Of a stretch of 64,000 nucleotides of DNA, positions 1 to 10,303 are shown one piece after another; the first letter of the stretch is position 1; the number at the start of each line of letters is the position of its first letter. Source of the DNA: Xanthostigma xanthostigma (Eukaryota; Arthropoda; Insecta; Raphidioptera; Raphidiidae); assembly GCA_963575645.1 (NCBI GenBank), contig OY754468.1:13268001-13332000 (forward strand). Direction: 5' to 3'. The translations under genes and the position numbers were made by a program. Under the pieces are notes generated by a model that saw only the letters and a list, made by a program, of their open reading frames with translations, searched no databases and was not told where the DNA came from.

Positions 1-433
1 ATGAAAAAATCTGCAACTTTTGTACAGGTTACAATATAACATAACCTCAAAACATCCGAAAAAAATGCAAAAAACCCTATTTTTTAGTATTTTTTACTTT
101 TTATTTTTAAATTTTCATTTTTGAGCATGTTTTTGAATTGTGAGTATAAATTTTCATTATTTTAGTCTAAAGTATATGTAACAATAAAAAAATAAGCACC
201 GACCGAACCGTGTACCATGATTTTTCACGTACATGGTTCAGTCTATGCTTATCTTTTTGTTTTGATATATACTTTTAGCTAAAATAATGAAAATTTATAA
301 TCACAACTCAAAAACATGCTCAAAAATGAAAATTTAAAAATAAAACGTAAAAAATAGGGTTTTTTGCATTTTTCTCGGAAGTTTTGAGGTTATGTTATAT
401 AGTAACCTGTACAAAAGTTGCAGATTTTTTCAT
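1..433. repeat. Near-perfect palindrome (foldback), arms about 205 bp
   Basis: The first bases (ATGAAAAAATCTGCAAC) are the exact reverse complement of those ending at 433, and pairing continues inward with few mismatches to a short centre near 200-240. The element may continue beyond the window edge. No coding potential is evident. A diverged copy follows at about 680-1,110. Confidence 0.85.
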
Positions 434-679
434 GATCTACAACTATTGTTTTGGATATATTTTTATTCTATGACAAAAAAAAAAGATTATTTTGCTTACT
501 TATGTGAAGCATTATTATTCTAATTTAATGTTTATAACATTACTGCGAAAAAATTAGGTTTCCGGTCAAACAATGAAAGACAGTTTCTTTTGTATATTTG
601 TCCATACAATTGTATGGTGTAATCCGTTTTTCAATTTTCTTAAAAATTTAAACAAATTATCAACAATTACTGAAAAATT

Positions 680-1110
680 CATAGTTACAAAAGTAATTTT
701 TTAGTTTTTCCAATTTTTGAGCGTGTTGTTAAATAGGCACTATTAACTTTTATTATTGTATCAGAAAGTACATCTAAAAACACAAAAAATAAGCATAGGA
801 AGAACTCTGTACGATGAATTTTCACCGTAGAATTTTCATTTGAAAAAAAATGGTTTTTGGCTGAAAGAACTGAATATCACAAAAACTTTTCGATTTTTTT
901 ATGTAAAAATATTTGTGCTTATTTAAGACATAAAGAGGCATGCTTTCACAAAATTTTATCAAAATTGAGTTATTTATGCGAAAATGAAAAATAAAAAACA
1001 AAAGAATCGTTTTCTTCGCACATTTTGCATTTTTCACGGACATTTTGAGATCACAGTAAAAAGTGACCTCTATGAAAGTTGTAGATCTTTTTATGTTCTA
1101 CAACTGTCCT
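680..1110. repeat. Diverged copy of the 1-433 foldback family
   Basis: The order of motifs matches the adjacent palindrome: a TTTTTGAGC-like arm, a segment with AAAAATAAGCAT, a central GTACGATGAATTTTCAC, then GAAAATGAAAAATAAAA and GTTGTAGATC. Identity is lower, so this is an older copy lying next to a younger one. Short reading frames here are low-complexity and not credible genes. Confidence 0.55.
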
Positions 1111-1320
1111 GTAGAACATTTTTTGATAGAACATTAAGTTTCGCTGGAAAACGCTATAAGATATTTTGCCCCCCTTTATGACCCCCCCGAATTAACCCTT
1201 TACTGCCCCTGGCCGGGCATTTTTATTTTTTACGTTCATTATAAGCCCCTTTACCGTTTGCAATGATAAAAGTTCTGTCTACAATTAATACACATTCTAA
1301 ATCTAATTTGCCTGCACTAT

Positions 1321-2003
1321 GGTACCTGTTCAAATAGTCAAAAAAAACTCAAAAATATTTTAAAATGCATTTTTCTCGAAAACTATATCCATTTTACAGA
1401 AAAATTTATTGAACAAAAAATGTAGAGGGCATCGTTATCTACAATTAATGTCATTGGTGTTATGTTGTACAACAAAAAATGTGAACAGTAGGTGGCGCTT
1501 AAGTGCCAAAAAAAGTGTTTTTCCACTTTTTTGCCCTGAAATTTTCATTTTTTAGTTACGATTCAAATGGAAAAATTGTTCCATTTTATTTTATAAACAA
1601 CTTTTATTTCAACATTTTTTTCATACAACTTACTTTTCATACAACTTACTTTCACTTCAACAAGCTGCAGCTCTGAAACGGTAAGTTGTATGAAAAAAAT
1701 GTTGAAATAAAAGTTGTTTATAAAATAAAATGGAACAATTTTTCCATTTGAATCGTAACTGAAAAATGAAAATTTCAGGGCAAAAAAGTGGAAAAACACT
1801 TTTTTTGGCACTTAAGCGCCACCTACTGTTCACATTTTTTGTTGTACAACATAGCACCAATGACATTAATTGTAGATAACGATGCCCTCTACATTTTTTG
1901 TTCAATAAATTTTTCTGTAAAATGGATAGTTTTCGAGAAAAATGTATTTCAAAATATTTTTGAGTTTTTTTTGACTATTTAAACAGGTATTTGAACAGGT
2001 ACC
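1321..2003. repeat. Foldback element with GGTACCTGTTCAAATAG termini
   Basis: Two arms of about 310 bp are nearly perfect reverse complements. The left end begins GGTACCTGTTCAAATAG; the right end finishes TTGAACAGGTACC with a small duplication of the terminal motif. The turn lies near 1,640-1,680 and contains TCATACAACTTACTTT repeated. Short frames spanning the arms are shadows of the palindrome. Confidence 0.85.
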
Positions 2004-2289
2004 AGGTGGCCATTGCCAGGTAACCTTTTTTTTCATCATTCTCTAACGACTCACCAAGTTTCACCTTTTTGGGTGGTTTTGTTGAGGTTTTTGCCAGATT
2101 GACTGTACTAATTGCACACTTTCAAGGTTTACACACATATAAAGAAAAGAAAGATTTGTAATAATAAAAAAGCTACTCTAAAAAGAAAAAAACCGTGTCA
2201 AATAAGAAAATCTAATAAAATAAATCAATATGCCCACGTTCCTACAAAAAGAAGTGAAATCCCATCAAAAATATTCTGTAAAAAACTAG

Positions 2290-2621
2290 CCAAGTCTCGA
2301 TGGAGCTGCTTGTTTATCTCTAAAAAGTAATGAAATCTAGACAAAGTCGTGCCAAGTCTAAGGTTCCTTACTGGGATTTCTTTAAAATTATAGTTAATGT
2401 TGTGTGACTTGGCCGGTTCTTCTACCGGTTCTGGCGACAGATTGGTGCAATGGTGTCATGGAGCACCTGGTTTCGTACCCTTGTGTACCCTTCAACGGCG
2501 AAGTCACACAACATTAACTATAATTTTAAAGAAATCCCAGTAAGGAACCTTAGACTTGGCACGACTTTGTCTAGATTTCATTACTTTTTAGAGATAAACA
2601 AGCAGCTCCATCGAGACTTGG
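2290..2621. repeat. Short foldback, arms about 120 bp
   Basis: CCAAGTCTCGATGGAGCTGC at the left end is mirrored by GCAGCTCCATCGAGACTTGG at the right, and pairing continues through a GTTAATGTTGTGTGACTT motif. The roughly 95-bp loop is GC-richer than its surroundings and contains CCGGTTCTTCTACCGG. No transposase is visible; this is a MITE-like element of unknown superfamily. Confidence 0.8.
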
Positions 2622-2819
2622 ACAGTTTTCACAACTTTCACTTCACAAAATGAGATTTTTCTACGCATATTGATAAAAATTTTGCTTGAAAAGCGATCTT
2701 TTCTCTGTAGATCAAGCATTTGTTTTTGTGTTCTGCAGGACAGTGAGTACAACGTCATTAAACTGTTCTTGTTTATATAAACACTGTAAAAATGCGATCA
2801 CATTCTAAGGTTATTATCA

Positions 2820-3378
2820 AATAAATTTTTTTGAAAATGCTTTCTGCATAGTTAGAGGACGGTGATAGAAATGGTCAAGGAGCACTTGGTGGCAGAAACT
2901 CTTTTTTTTGTTGGGTGAGAGGTGACACATGTAGACGCCTGGCGGGGATAACTGATCGATTAATAATTGATAAGTTATCGACCACATTATAACAATCGCA
3001 CTTTCTGTTTCCACTGGGTTAAATACATACAAATTTACCGTTATATTTCCATCTTGTAACCCTATTGCGCAGCTGTGGATGAAAGTAAAAATACTAATAT
3101 CGCTATTAAAAAATAGGGGTTAGAGGTAGAACGGTGAAAATTTAGGGTTATAAGTATTTTTTTATGGAAGATCATAAAAAATAAAAAAAAATTTGTCCAA
3201 AAAATAAAAAAAAATTCTAGAAGGCCACCCTTATCACCTAGAGGTATAAAAAATAGCATACGACCTATTCTCAGACCTACCAAGTATACACAAAACATTT
3301 CATAAAAATTGGTCAAGCCGTTTCGGAGGAGTTCGATAACAAACACTGTGACACGAGATTTTTATATATATAAATAGA
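2820..3378 (-). mobile_element. Non-autonomous Helitron-like element, 5' end on minus strand
   Basis: Read on the minus strand it begins with TATATATATAAAAATCTCG, then GTGTCACAG and a stretch containing CCTCCGAAACGGCTTGACC, the same 5' sequence as the plus-strand copy at 10,851. The interior GGGGATAACTGATCGAT also matches that copy. A short 5' TC/CTATATA start without terminal inverted repeats is typical of insect Helitrons; assignment is by this resemblance and no Rep/helicase is present. Confidence 0.5.
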
Positions 3379-3654
3379 GCTATTTAAAGTTTGCCCTAAT
3401 TTTCCGCTTGTTCTCTACCTGGGGTATCTCAACAACTTCGAAATTTTCGAACTTTTAGTTTTTTTGCGACTCACTTACTAACCGAGCATTATTTTTTTAA
3501 ATTTTAAATATTTTACATTTACTGATAAAATCTTAGCAGTACTGAAATGATGTAGGTCTGGCGGGTTTGGGATCTTGATATATAGGTTTGACAAGTCGAG
3601 TTCGATATTATTATATTGATGTTTACAAAATTATGGTTCGGCATTTTTTTAGGG

Positions 3655-3877
3655 AAATAATTTTCCAGGCGACTAATAACTTAGAGGGCGACTAACTATT
3701 TGAAATTAATAAAAAAATAACTTGACAGCGATTAAGTATTATATTAGATGAGCTTCAAACGCAAGGATATTATAGCAACTAAATAATGGCTGCTACTTTA
3801 AGTTAGCGATCATATTACAAAAGTCAATTGAAATCAAAGGCGAGGTACCTTAAATAATGACAAGGCGACTAATATTA
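3655..3877. repeat. Degenerate interspersed GCGACTAA motif cluster
   Basis: GGCGACTAATAAC, GGGCGACTAACTA, CAGCGATTAAG, TTAGCGATCA and AAGGCGACTAATA recur at irregular 25-60 bp spacing. A similar run (GGTGACTAA, GAGCGACTGAATTACT, GTGACTGAC) occurs at 15,440-15,500. It looks like an eroded minisatellite immediately before the intact 83-bp one. Confidence 0.45.
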
Positions 3878-4165
3878 ACAATTACGGGGTCGTGTCGATG
3901 CGAATTTGTTTTTTTTTGCACAGTGAAAAGGGGAAAGAGTTTCGAGGGAGTTCTTTAAAAAAAACAATTACGGGGTCGTGTCGATGCGATGGCGTTTTTT
4001 TGGCGCAGTGAAAAGGGGTGGGCGTTTGGGGGGTGTTCTTTAAAAACAATTTCGGAGTCGTGTCGATGCTATGGCGTATTTTTTGCGCAGTGAAAAGGGG
4101 AGGGCGTTTGGGGAGAGTTCTTTAAAAAACAATTACGGGGTCGTGTCGATGCGATGGCGTTTTTA
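3878..4165 (+). repeat. Minisatellite, about 83-bp unit, 3.4 copies
   Basis: Units start ACAATTACGGGGTCGTGTCG at 3,878, 3,964, 4,046 and 4,129, giving spacings of 86, 82 and 83 bp. Each full unit also contains GCAGTGAAAAGGGG and ends in GTTCTTTAAAAA. The fourth unit is truncated. The unit is G-rich on the plus strand and has no open frame. Confidence 0.9.
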
Positions 4166-4365
4166 TATTAAGGTTCTAAATATTGTTTCTTTGTTTATTA
4201 TTTGATTATAACTTTAAAGAAATGTCAGTAATTAGGAATGCCAATTTTCTATTTTTAATCCGCCGTCGAGTTTCCAGTTAATAATAAATTCAGTAAGTTA
4301 TCAAAACAAAAATTGGATGCCAGTTTAACTAATTATTATGCTGCTACTTTTTACTTAATACTATT

Positions 4366-4640
4366 AGGCTAGACGGCGAGGAGGTAAAATCATTAAAAAG
4401 TGTATTATTCGGGCACAGGCGAGATTATTGTTGGAATCGCTTCGTTTTAGGGTGTAGTTCAACCCCCTAAGTTTGCTTACACAATATTGTTGGTGTGCTT
4501 GATTTTATAATTAACAATTAGTGACGAAAATAGTGTTTTTTCTCTATTTCCTTTAATACCTCCGTTCCTCTTGACTTTTAGTATAGCATATGCATTGAGA
4601 AAGTTGTTCCTTATAAAATTTATATGAAGTTGGACTAAGT
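4366..4640 (+). mobile_element. Half copy of the GGCGAGGAG foldback family
   Basis: It starts AGGCTAGACGGCGAGGAG and runs through TTCGGGCACAGGCGAGATTA and GTTCCTCTTGACTTTTAGTA. It is homologous to one arm of the complete foldback at 51,288-52,504 and to the half copy at 26,826-27,372. Only one arm survives here. Confidence 0.7.
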
Positions 4641-4716
4641 CTAAACCAATTCTGAAAATTTTATGGGGTTTGCCCGACTATTTAAATAAATAAATGACTT
4701 CAAAAGTAGGCATATT

Positions 4717-5110
4717 TAACATTGGCTTTATGGTAAAACGGTAGATGGATGATATGTTTTCATTGATTTCTCCAAAACTAGTCGGTGAAAATTACAAAAA
4801 AGACTATTTAAATTAAAGTTGAAACCTTAATAAATTATTGAAAACAAAAAAAAAATTAAAAAGATATTTAATTAATTAAATATCTTTTTAATTAGTCGGG
4901 CGCAACGGGTTTTTTTTGTTAAAAAGATATTTAATTAAATAACTAAATATCTTTTTAATTAGTCAAGCACAACGGTTTTTTTTGTTTTCAATAATTTATT
5001 AAGGTTTTAACTTTAATTTAAATAGTTTTTTTTTAATTTCCATCGACTAGTTTTGAGAAATCAATGAAAACATATCATCCATCTACCGTTTTACCATCAT
5101 TCCAATGTTA
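4717..5110. repeat. Foldback with duplicated AT-rich core
   Basis: TTAACATTGGCTTTATGGTA at the left pairs with TACCATCATTCCAATGTTAA at the right. Arms include GGTAGATGGATGATATG and its complement. The core holds two copies of an AAAAAGATATTTAATTA hairpin followed by AGTCGGGCGCAACGG or AGTCAAGCACAACGG, i.e. a smaller palindrome duplicated inside the larger one. Confidence 0.8.
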
Positions 5111-5112
5111 AA

Positions 5113-5720
5113 TAAAAAAAAAATCCAGCCAATTAGGCGACGGGACCATTCCAACTTGAAAAATGTTGACATTTGATTATAATAAAGAAAATAAAATTTC
5201 TGATATGGCTAGTAGGTATTCAATAATATGAATTAACTATTAACTATTCGTTGCCATCGTTACCTACATAATATTATGTGAGGTGACGATTTAAGGAGGT
5301 TGAGCCGTTTTACGAAGATAATGAAAAAAATTTGAAATAAAGTTTTTTTAATAGATTTTTTTATGACAAAATTTTCTGTAAAAAATCCATAATCATTAGG
5401 AGATTTATAAAGTTAAAAATTAAAAAAAACTTTTACATATAGTAGCAGTTCCGAAAACTAACTATGTAAAGCATCGATGTCTTACGCATATTTTAATATT
5501 TTTTCCAATTTAATTAGGAGACTTTTAATCAATAAAAAAAAATTATTAAACCTTAGCACTTTTCGATTATGGACTTTTATTCTTGACAATTTTAACAATT
5601 TTAACTGAATTTTCAACTTTTTAATGGTTTAATTTATATTTTATTACTTCTAATTTCTTTTTTTAATTATTTACTGCAAGAAATATGTAAAATAGGTACA
5701 GATATTTACATAAATTTATT
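5113..5720. repeat. Copy of the GGGACCATTCCAACTT family, then AT-rich spacer
   Basis: The segment to about 5,292 begins CCAGCCAATTAGGCGACGGG and includes ATGTTGACATTTGATTATAA, GTTACCTACATAATATTATG and GAGGTGACG; the same order occurs at 18,353, and in reverse at 59,460 and 60,780. From about 5,293 to 5,720 I see only AT-rich sequence without a credible gene. Confidence 0.55.
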
Positions 5721-5721
5721 T

Positions 5722-6110
5722 TTGACGTGATAACGTCTTATAAATTGATAAAACACCGGCTGCATGCACGAAAAAGTGTAACGTTCCTAACGTTCGTAAC
5801 GCGTAACGCGTAACGTTCCGCCTGACCCTGTGTTTGCTAATTTCTCGCTCAATTTAAATCAGATCGGTTTGAAACCAGTCTTAAACGAAAGAGGAGAACA
5901 TTTTACATAGATTTCGTATAACAGAATTTGCCTAAACAGTTTTTTTATACAAATGTATATAGAAAAATAGCTGTATAAATGCAATGTTGTCTAATGCATG
6001 GCGCGACGCGGTCGGTCGTATTTGTTTGCCGTACATGGAAATTAGAAGATAACGTATGTCTTGTCTTAACATGAAAACGGCTGCATTTCTAATGTTTAAT
6101 TCAATTTTTT
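5722..6110 (+). mobile_element. GACGTGATAACGTCTTATAA repeat family, long copy
   Basis: It begins TTGACGTGATAACGTC, then carries CGGCTGCATGCACGAAAAAG, a run of AACGTTC/AACGCGT motifs and CCTGACCCTGTG, then TCAGATCGGTTTGAAACC. Related copies are at 36,401 (nested), 41,161, 58,290-58,470 and 59,245-59,335. The outer ACGTGATAACGT / ACGTTATCACGT ends in several copies suggest a short terminal inverted repeat. No transposase is visible. Confidence 0.6.
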
Positions 6111-6798
6111 TCTAACCTAACTTTGTACAAAAAATTCAAAAGTTAGTCTATTAAGTAAAATACTGAAATAATTAATTAATATTACAAAAAATATTTATTT
6201 ATGCCTCTATAATACAGTCATTTGGTAGTTTTACCTGGAAAGTTTTCCGGGAGTTTTGAAAATTATTGATTTTATAGATTTTGAGGTGCTCTTTCCGAAT
6301 TTCGACTTTGCCACCTCGTATTTTTGTCGCTCGCGCCGCCATATTGGAAAAATGGCGCCTAAAAGCAGTTTTTGGACAATATCTCCTTTCCGACTCATTT
6401 TACGATAAAAACAGTTATATACAAAATGAAACTAGAGACAATTTCCTACAATTCATGTATCTACCTTTTTTTCATAAAGTCAATAGTTTTGGCGTACGAG
6501 GGCCGCAAAGTGTACTCCAACGCGCATTTTGGCCAAAAAACTCATTTCCACACCACCTTGAGGTAGAGTAAGTGGCGCGTTTTTTTTAATCTGGTATCCC
6601 CAATAGGCCTAATCCACATGCAATTTAATGTGCTAAAATTTTGCGTATTCTCCTTCGCTTTATTGTTCTCGATGGACCAGGTGTTGCAAATTCATCGTCT
6701 GTAGTACCAATCGAAACGTCACAGACCGGTATTTCATCTACATCATAGTGTGTACTGTGGTGTGAAAGAATAAAATTAAATGCTGTGTATATATTTTA

Positions 6799-6854
6799 CA
6801 CCCGTTGGGCGAAGGGAATCCGGTTCCTATTCCGGAACCCGGCAGCGGAACCGT
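6799..6854 (+). rRNA. 28S rRNA fragment (sense) inside the foldback arm
   Basis: CACCCGTTGGGCGAAGGGAA is followed by TCCGGTTCCTATTCCGGAAC and a CCGGCAGCGG motif, a conserved eukaryotic large-subunit segment upstream of the R2 region. It is mirrored by the end of the antisense segment at 7,193-7,246, so it forms the innermost part of the palindrome stem. Confidence 0.8.
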
Positions 6855-6887
6855 AATTAAAACAAAGCATTGCGATAGCCCTAGCGG

Positions 6888-6941
6888 GTGTTGACGCAAT
6901 GTGATTTCTGCCCAGTGCTCTGAATGCCAACGTGAAAAAAA

Positions 6942-6985
<44 letters not shown>

Positions 6986-6988
6986 GAG
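6888..6988 (+). rRNA. 28S rRNA fragment ending at the R2 target site
   Basis: GTGTTGACGCAATGTGATTT, CTGCCCAGTGCTCTGAATG, GCGCGGGTAAACGGCGGGAG and TAACTATGACTCTCTT are the universally conserved 28S sequence immediately 5' of the R2 retrotransposon cleavage site. Homology stops at CTCTCTTGAG, within a few bases of where R2 cuts. Small changes (for example GTGAAAAAAATC) indicate a non-functional copy. Confidence 0.9.
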
Positions 6989-7246
6989 ATTTTCAAGGTC
7001 CGAGGGGAAGATTCGGACACCGCCGCAACTGCGGTGCTCTTCGCGTTCCAAACCATATCTCCCTGCTAGAGGATTCCATGGAACTCGAACGCTCATGCAG
7101 AAAAGAAAACTCTTCGCGGATCTCCCGACGGCGTCTCCAGGTCATTTTGGGTTGCCCTGACGAACTCTCTTGCGAGCGCCCGACTTATAAACGGTTCCGC
7201 TGTCGGGTTCCGGAATAGGAACCGGATTCCCTTCGCCCAACGGGTG
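6988..7246 (-). rRNA. 28S rRNA fragment (antisense), upstream domain
   Basis: On the minus strand this reads as a continuous arthropod 28S segment: CACCCGTTGGGCGAAGGGAA, then AATGACCTGGAGACGCCGTC, CTTTTCTGCATGAGCGTTCG, CCTCTAGCAGGGAG, GAGCACCGCAGTTGCGG and CCTCGGACCTTGAAAATC. It joins head to head with the sense R2-flank fragment at GAG/GATTTTC. The two pieces are normally several hundred bases apart in the same orientation. Confidence 0.85.
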
Positions 7247-7904
7247 TAAAATATATGCACACAGCATTTAATTTTATTCTTTCACACCACAGTACACACT
7301 ATGATGTAGATGAAATACCGGTCTGTGACGTTTCGATTGGTACTACAGACGATGAATTTGCAACACCTGGTCCATCGAAAACAATAAAGCGAAGGAGAAT
7401 ATGCAAAATTTTAGCACATTAAATTGCATGTGGATTAGGCCTATTAGAGATACCACATTAAAAAAAACGCGCCACTTACTCTATTTCAAGGTGGTGTGGA
7501 AATGAGTTTTTTGGCCAAAATGCGCGTTGTAGTACACTTTGCGGCGCTCGTACGCCAAAACTATTGACTTTAAGAAAAAAAGGTAGATACATGAATTGTA
7601 GGCAATTGTCTCTAGTTTCATTTTGTATATAACTGTTTTTATCGTAAAATGAGTCGGAAAGGAGATATTGTCAAAAAACTGCTTTTAGGCGCCATTTTTC
7701 CAATATGGCGGCGTAAGCGGCAAAAATACGAGGTGGCAAAGTCAAAACTCGGAAAGAGCACCTCAAAATCTATAAAATTACCAATTTTCAAAACTCCCGG
7801 AAAACTTTCCAGGTAACCACTATATTTGTCACCAAATGACTGTACTATCTATGGCAATAATTTATTGGTATTATCGACTTATAACCTTTTGTAAAAATTT
7901 ATTA

Positions 7905-8045
7905 TGGAAAAGTTCCCATTTAGAATTCGATTTACTTTTGATTGGGACTGTAACGCATCAACCTCCTTAATTGATAGTATTCAATATGATATTTGCTATT
8001 CGTTGTCATGGTTACCTACATAATATGTTCCACGTCAAGTAAAAA
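7905..8045. repeat. Partial copy of the GTTACCTACATAATATG family
   Basis: TATTCAATATGATATTTGCT, then GTTACCTACATAATATGTTC and CACGTCAAGTAAAAAT match the second half of the family seen at 18,430-18,545 and, in reverse, 59,395-59,470. The first half is missing or eroded. Confidence 0.5.
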
Positions 8046-8067
8046 TATGAGAAAAAACAACGTTATC

Positions 8068-8562
8068 TATATACAGATTGTATCAAATCAAAACGGTCCA
8101 TAGGACATTCTATGTGTAAGACAGAGACGATATATAAAGATCTAAAGCAGTAAGTAAGAATGAGATAAATGATCGCTAATATAGTTACTGTGGTTACGTA
8201 AATAAATAATTACGTACGCTGTAAATCTTTTTACCAATTTATCAATTAAAACAACTACAAATAAATTTATTATGTTGGCAGTTGAATTACCACCATAAAA
8301 CCATTTAATTATTTGGATTTTTCCCGAACAGTATAAATAGCCATTTTATCAATAATTTCACTAGTGAATACTGACATTTGATAAAATTGTGATTTTTACT
8401 GTAGAAAACAAAGACGATACTATCAGATTGTATAACCACAGTAACGATTAGCGATCATTTATCTCATTCTTACTTACTGCTTTAGTGCTTTATATAATAT
8501 CGTCTCTGTCTTACACACAGAATGTTCTATGGACTGTTTTGATTTGATACAATCTGTATATA
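8068..8562. repeat. Foldback, TATATACAGATTGTATC termini
   Basis: Left end TATATACAGATTGTATCAAA pairs with TTTGATACAATCTGTATATA at the right. Arms of about 150 bp include GACAGAGACGATATATAAAG and TTACTTACTGCTTTAG. The roughly 190-bp loop is AT-rich. No transposase is visible. Confidence 0.85.
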
Positions 8563-8567
8563 AAAAT

Positions 8568-9425
8568 CAATGCCACTTTTCGTTGTAATTTTATAACTCA
8601 AGAACGGGCTCACCTATCCAAACCAAATTTTGAGACTTTGTTCGGACTACTTAGTAGATGGTTTATGTGAAGTTTTCACAAAATCGGTCGAGCGGTTCTT
8701 CATTTATCTCATTTTTTGTAACAAATATCTATAAAAATCAATGCCAAGATATATAAAAAATGTGATAAATGAAGAACCGCTCGACCGATTTTGTGAAAAC
8801 TTCACATAAACCATCTACTAAATAGTCCGAACAAAGCCTAAAAATTTGGTTTGTATAGGTGGGCCCGTTCTTGAGTTATAAAATTACAACGAAAAGTGGC
8901 ATTGATTTTTATAGATATTTGTTACAAAAAATGTGATAAATGAAGAACCGCTCAACCGATTTTGTGCAAACTTCACATAAACCATCTACTAAATAGTCCG
9001 AACAAAGCCTACAAATTTGGTTTGGATAGGTGAGCTCGTTCTTGAGTTATAAAATTACAACGAAACGTGGCAATTTGATTTTTATACATATAGATGCCAC
9101 GTTTCGTTGTAATTTTATAACTCAAGAACGAGCTCACCTATCCAAACAAAATTTGTAGGCTTTGTTCGGACTATTTAGTAGATGGTTTATGTGAAGTTTG
9201 CACAAAATCGATCGAGCGGTTCTTCATTTATAACATTTTTTGTAACAAATATCTATAAAAATCAATGCCAAGATATATAAAAAATGTGATAAATGAAGAA
9301 CCGCTCGACCGATTTTGTGCAAACTTCACATAAACCATCTACTAAATAGTCCGAACAAAGCCTAAAAATTTGGTTTGGATAGGTGAGTCCGTTCTTGAGT
9401 TATAAAATTACAACGAAAGTGGCAT
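8568..9425. repeat. Five copies of a 145-bp unit in mixed orientation
   Basis: A unit running from TTTCGTTGTAATTTTATAAC to GAGCGGTTCTTCATTTAT occurs minus at 8,572-8,720, plus at 8,758-8,906 and 8,930-9,075, minus at 9,096-9,243 and plus at 9,283-9,425, where plus means reading from the AAATGAAGAACCGCTC end. Junctions carry CAATGCCAAGATATATAAAA or related spacers. Any two neighbours form a potential hairpin. Confidence 0.85.
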
Positions 9426-9720
9426 TTTTTAAAAATCAATTTTTTGACGTATGTAAATACTTAAATATTGTAAGTAGGTTTTGGAATTTTATACAAACAA
9501 TGAAACAGTTGTTTTCAAAATATTATGACAGTTAATCTTTAATTACTATCCAAGTGAGACTTAAAATAAATACGTATTTGAAAGAAAGTTAAAAACAATT
9601 ATTATTATAGGTGAGTAATTTTAATAAATAAATATAATAAATAAATTTTTAACCTAAATTTGAAGTGAAAGATGCAATATCATAGATCAAGATGACGGCG
9701 AATCAGTTTTCCAAGTACCA
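9423..9720 (-). mobile_element. Fragment of the CCGAGCTTTGCTCGG element (empty-site copy)
   Basis: The reverse complement matches 57,425-57,560 and both sides of the insertion in the copy at 19,134-20,975, including ATTAAAGATTAACTGTCATA and GATTCGCCGTCATCTTGATC. It is continuous where the 19-kb copy is interrupted by a 1-kb foldback, so it shows the uninterrupted site near 9,600-9,620. Confidence 0.6.
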
Positions 9721-9724
9721 GCAA

Positions 9725-10303
9725 GTGTTTTAAATACCAGTTATCCACGAATACTTTACGCTATTTTTTTTTTCGAGCACGACGGCGCAGCCGGAGTGAA
9801 CCCTCGAAATAGAGCAAGTGTTTTAAAGACCAGTTATCGACGAATACTTTACGCTATTTTTTTTCGAGCACGACGGCGTACCGGAGTGAACCCTCGAAAC
9901 AGAGCAAATGTTTTAAAGATCAGTTATCCACGAATACTTTACGCTATTTTTTTTCGAGCACGACGGCGCAGCCGGAGTGCTCGAAATAGAGCAAGTGTTT
10001 TAAAGACCAGTTATCCACAAATACTTTACGCTACTTTTTTTTTCGAGCACTACGGCGCAGCCGGAGTGCTTGAAATAGAGCAAGTGTTTTAAAGACCAGT
10101 TATCCACGAATACTTTACGCTATTTTTTTTCGAGCACGACGGCGCAGCCGGAGTGCTTGAAATAGAGCAAGTGTTTTAAAGACCAGTTATCCACGAATAC
10201 TTTACGTTATTTTTTTTCGAGCACTACGGTGCAGCCGGAGTGCTCGAAATAGAGCAAGTGTTTTAAAGACCAGTTATCCACGAATACTTTACGCTATTTT
10301 TTT
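9725..10303 (+). repeat. Tandem array, about 88-bp unit, 7 copies
   Basis: The motif GTGTTTTAAAGACCAGTTAT starts at 9,725, 9,818, 9,908, 9,995, 10,084, 10,171 and 10,258 (spacings 93, 90, 87, 89, 87, 87). Each unit holds a CGAGCACGACGGCGCAGCCG motif, so CGAGCAC...GTGCTCG forms a hairpin. The same motif occurs singly at 11,325 near the end of a Helitron-like element, which suggests amplification inside such an element. An open frame across the array is a by-product of the repeat. Confidence 0.9.

Larger units (their letters stand above)
6215..7842. mobile_element. 1.63-kb TA-flanked foldback transposon carrying 28S rDNA
   Basis: Arms of about 640 bp begin CAGTCATTTGGTAGTTTTAC and end CCAAATGACTG, directly flanked by TA on both sides (6,213-6,214 and 7,843-7,844), as expected for IS630/Tc1/mariner-type insertion. 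The arms contain a GCCGCCATATTGG segment. The inner ends of both arms and the whole loop are derived from 28S rRNA. Apparent reading frames in the loop are rDNA, not genes. Confidence 0.85.

Noticed and set aside
6881-7160. Two short frames around 7.0 kb as genes
   Set aside because: The sequence is 28S rDNA on both strands.
9725-10303. CRISPR-like array
   Set aside because: The whole 88-bp unit is conserved with no unique spacers, and the setting is an animal nuclear genome.
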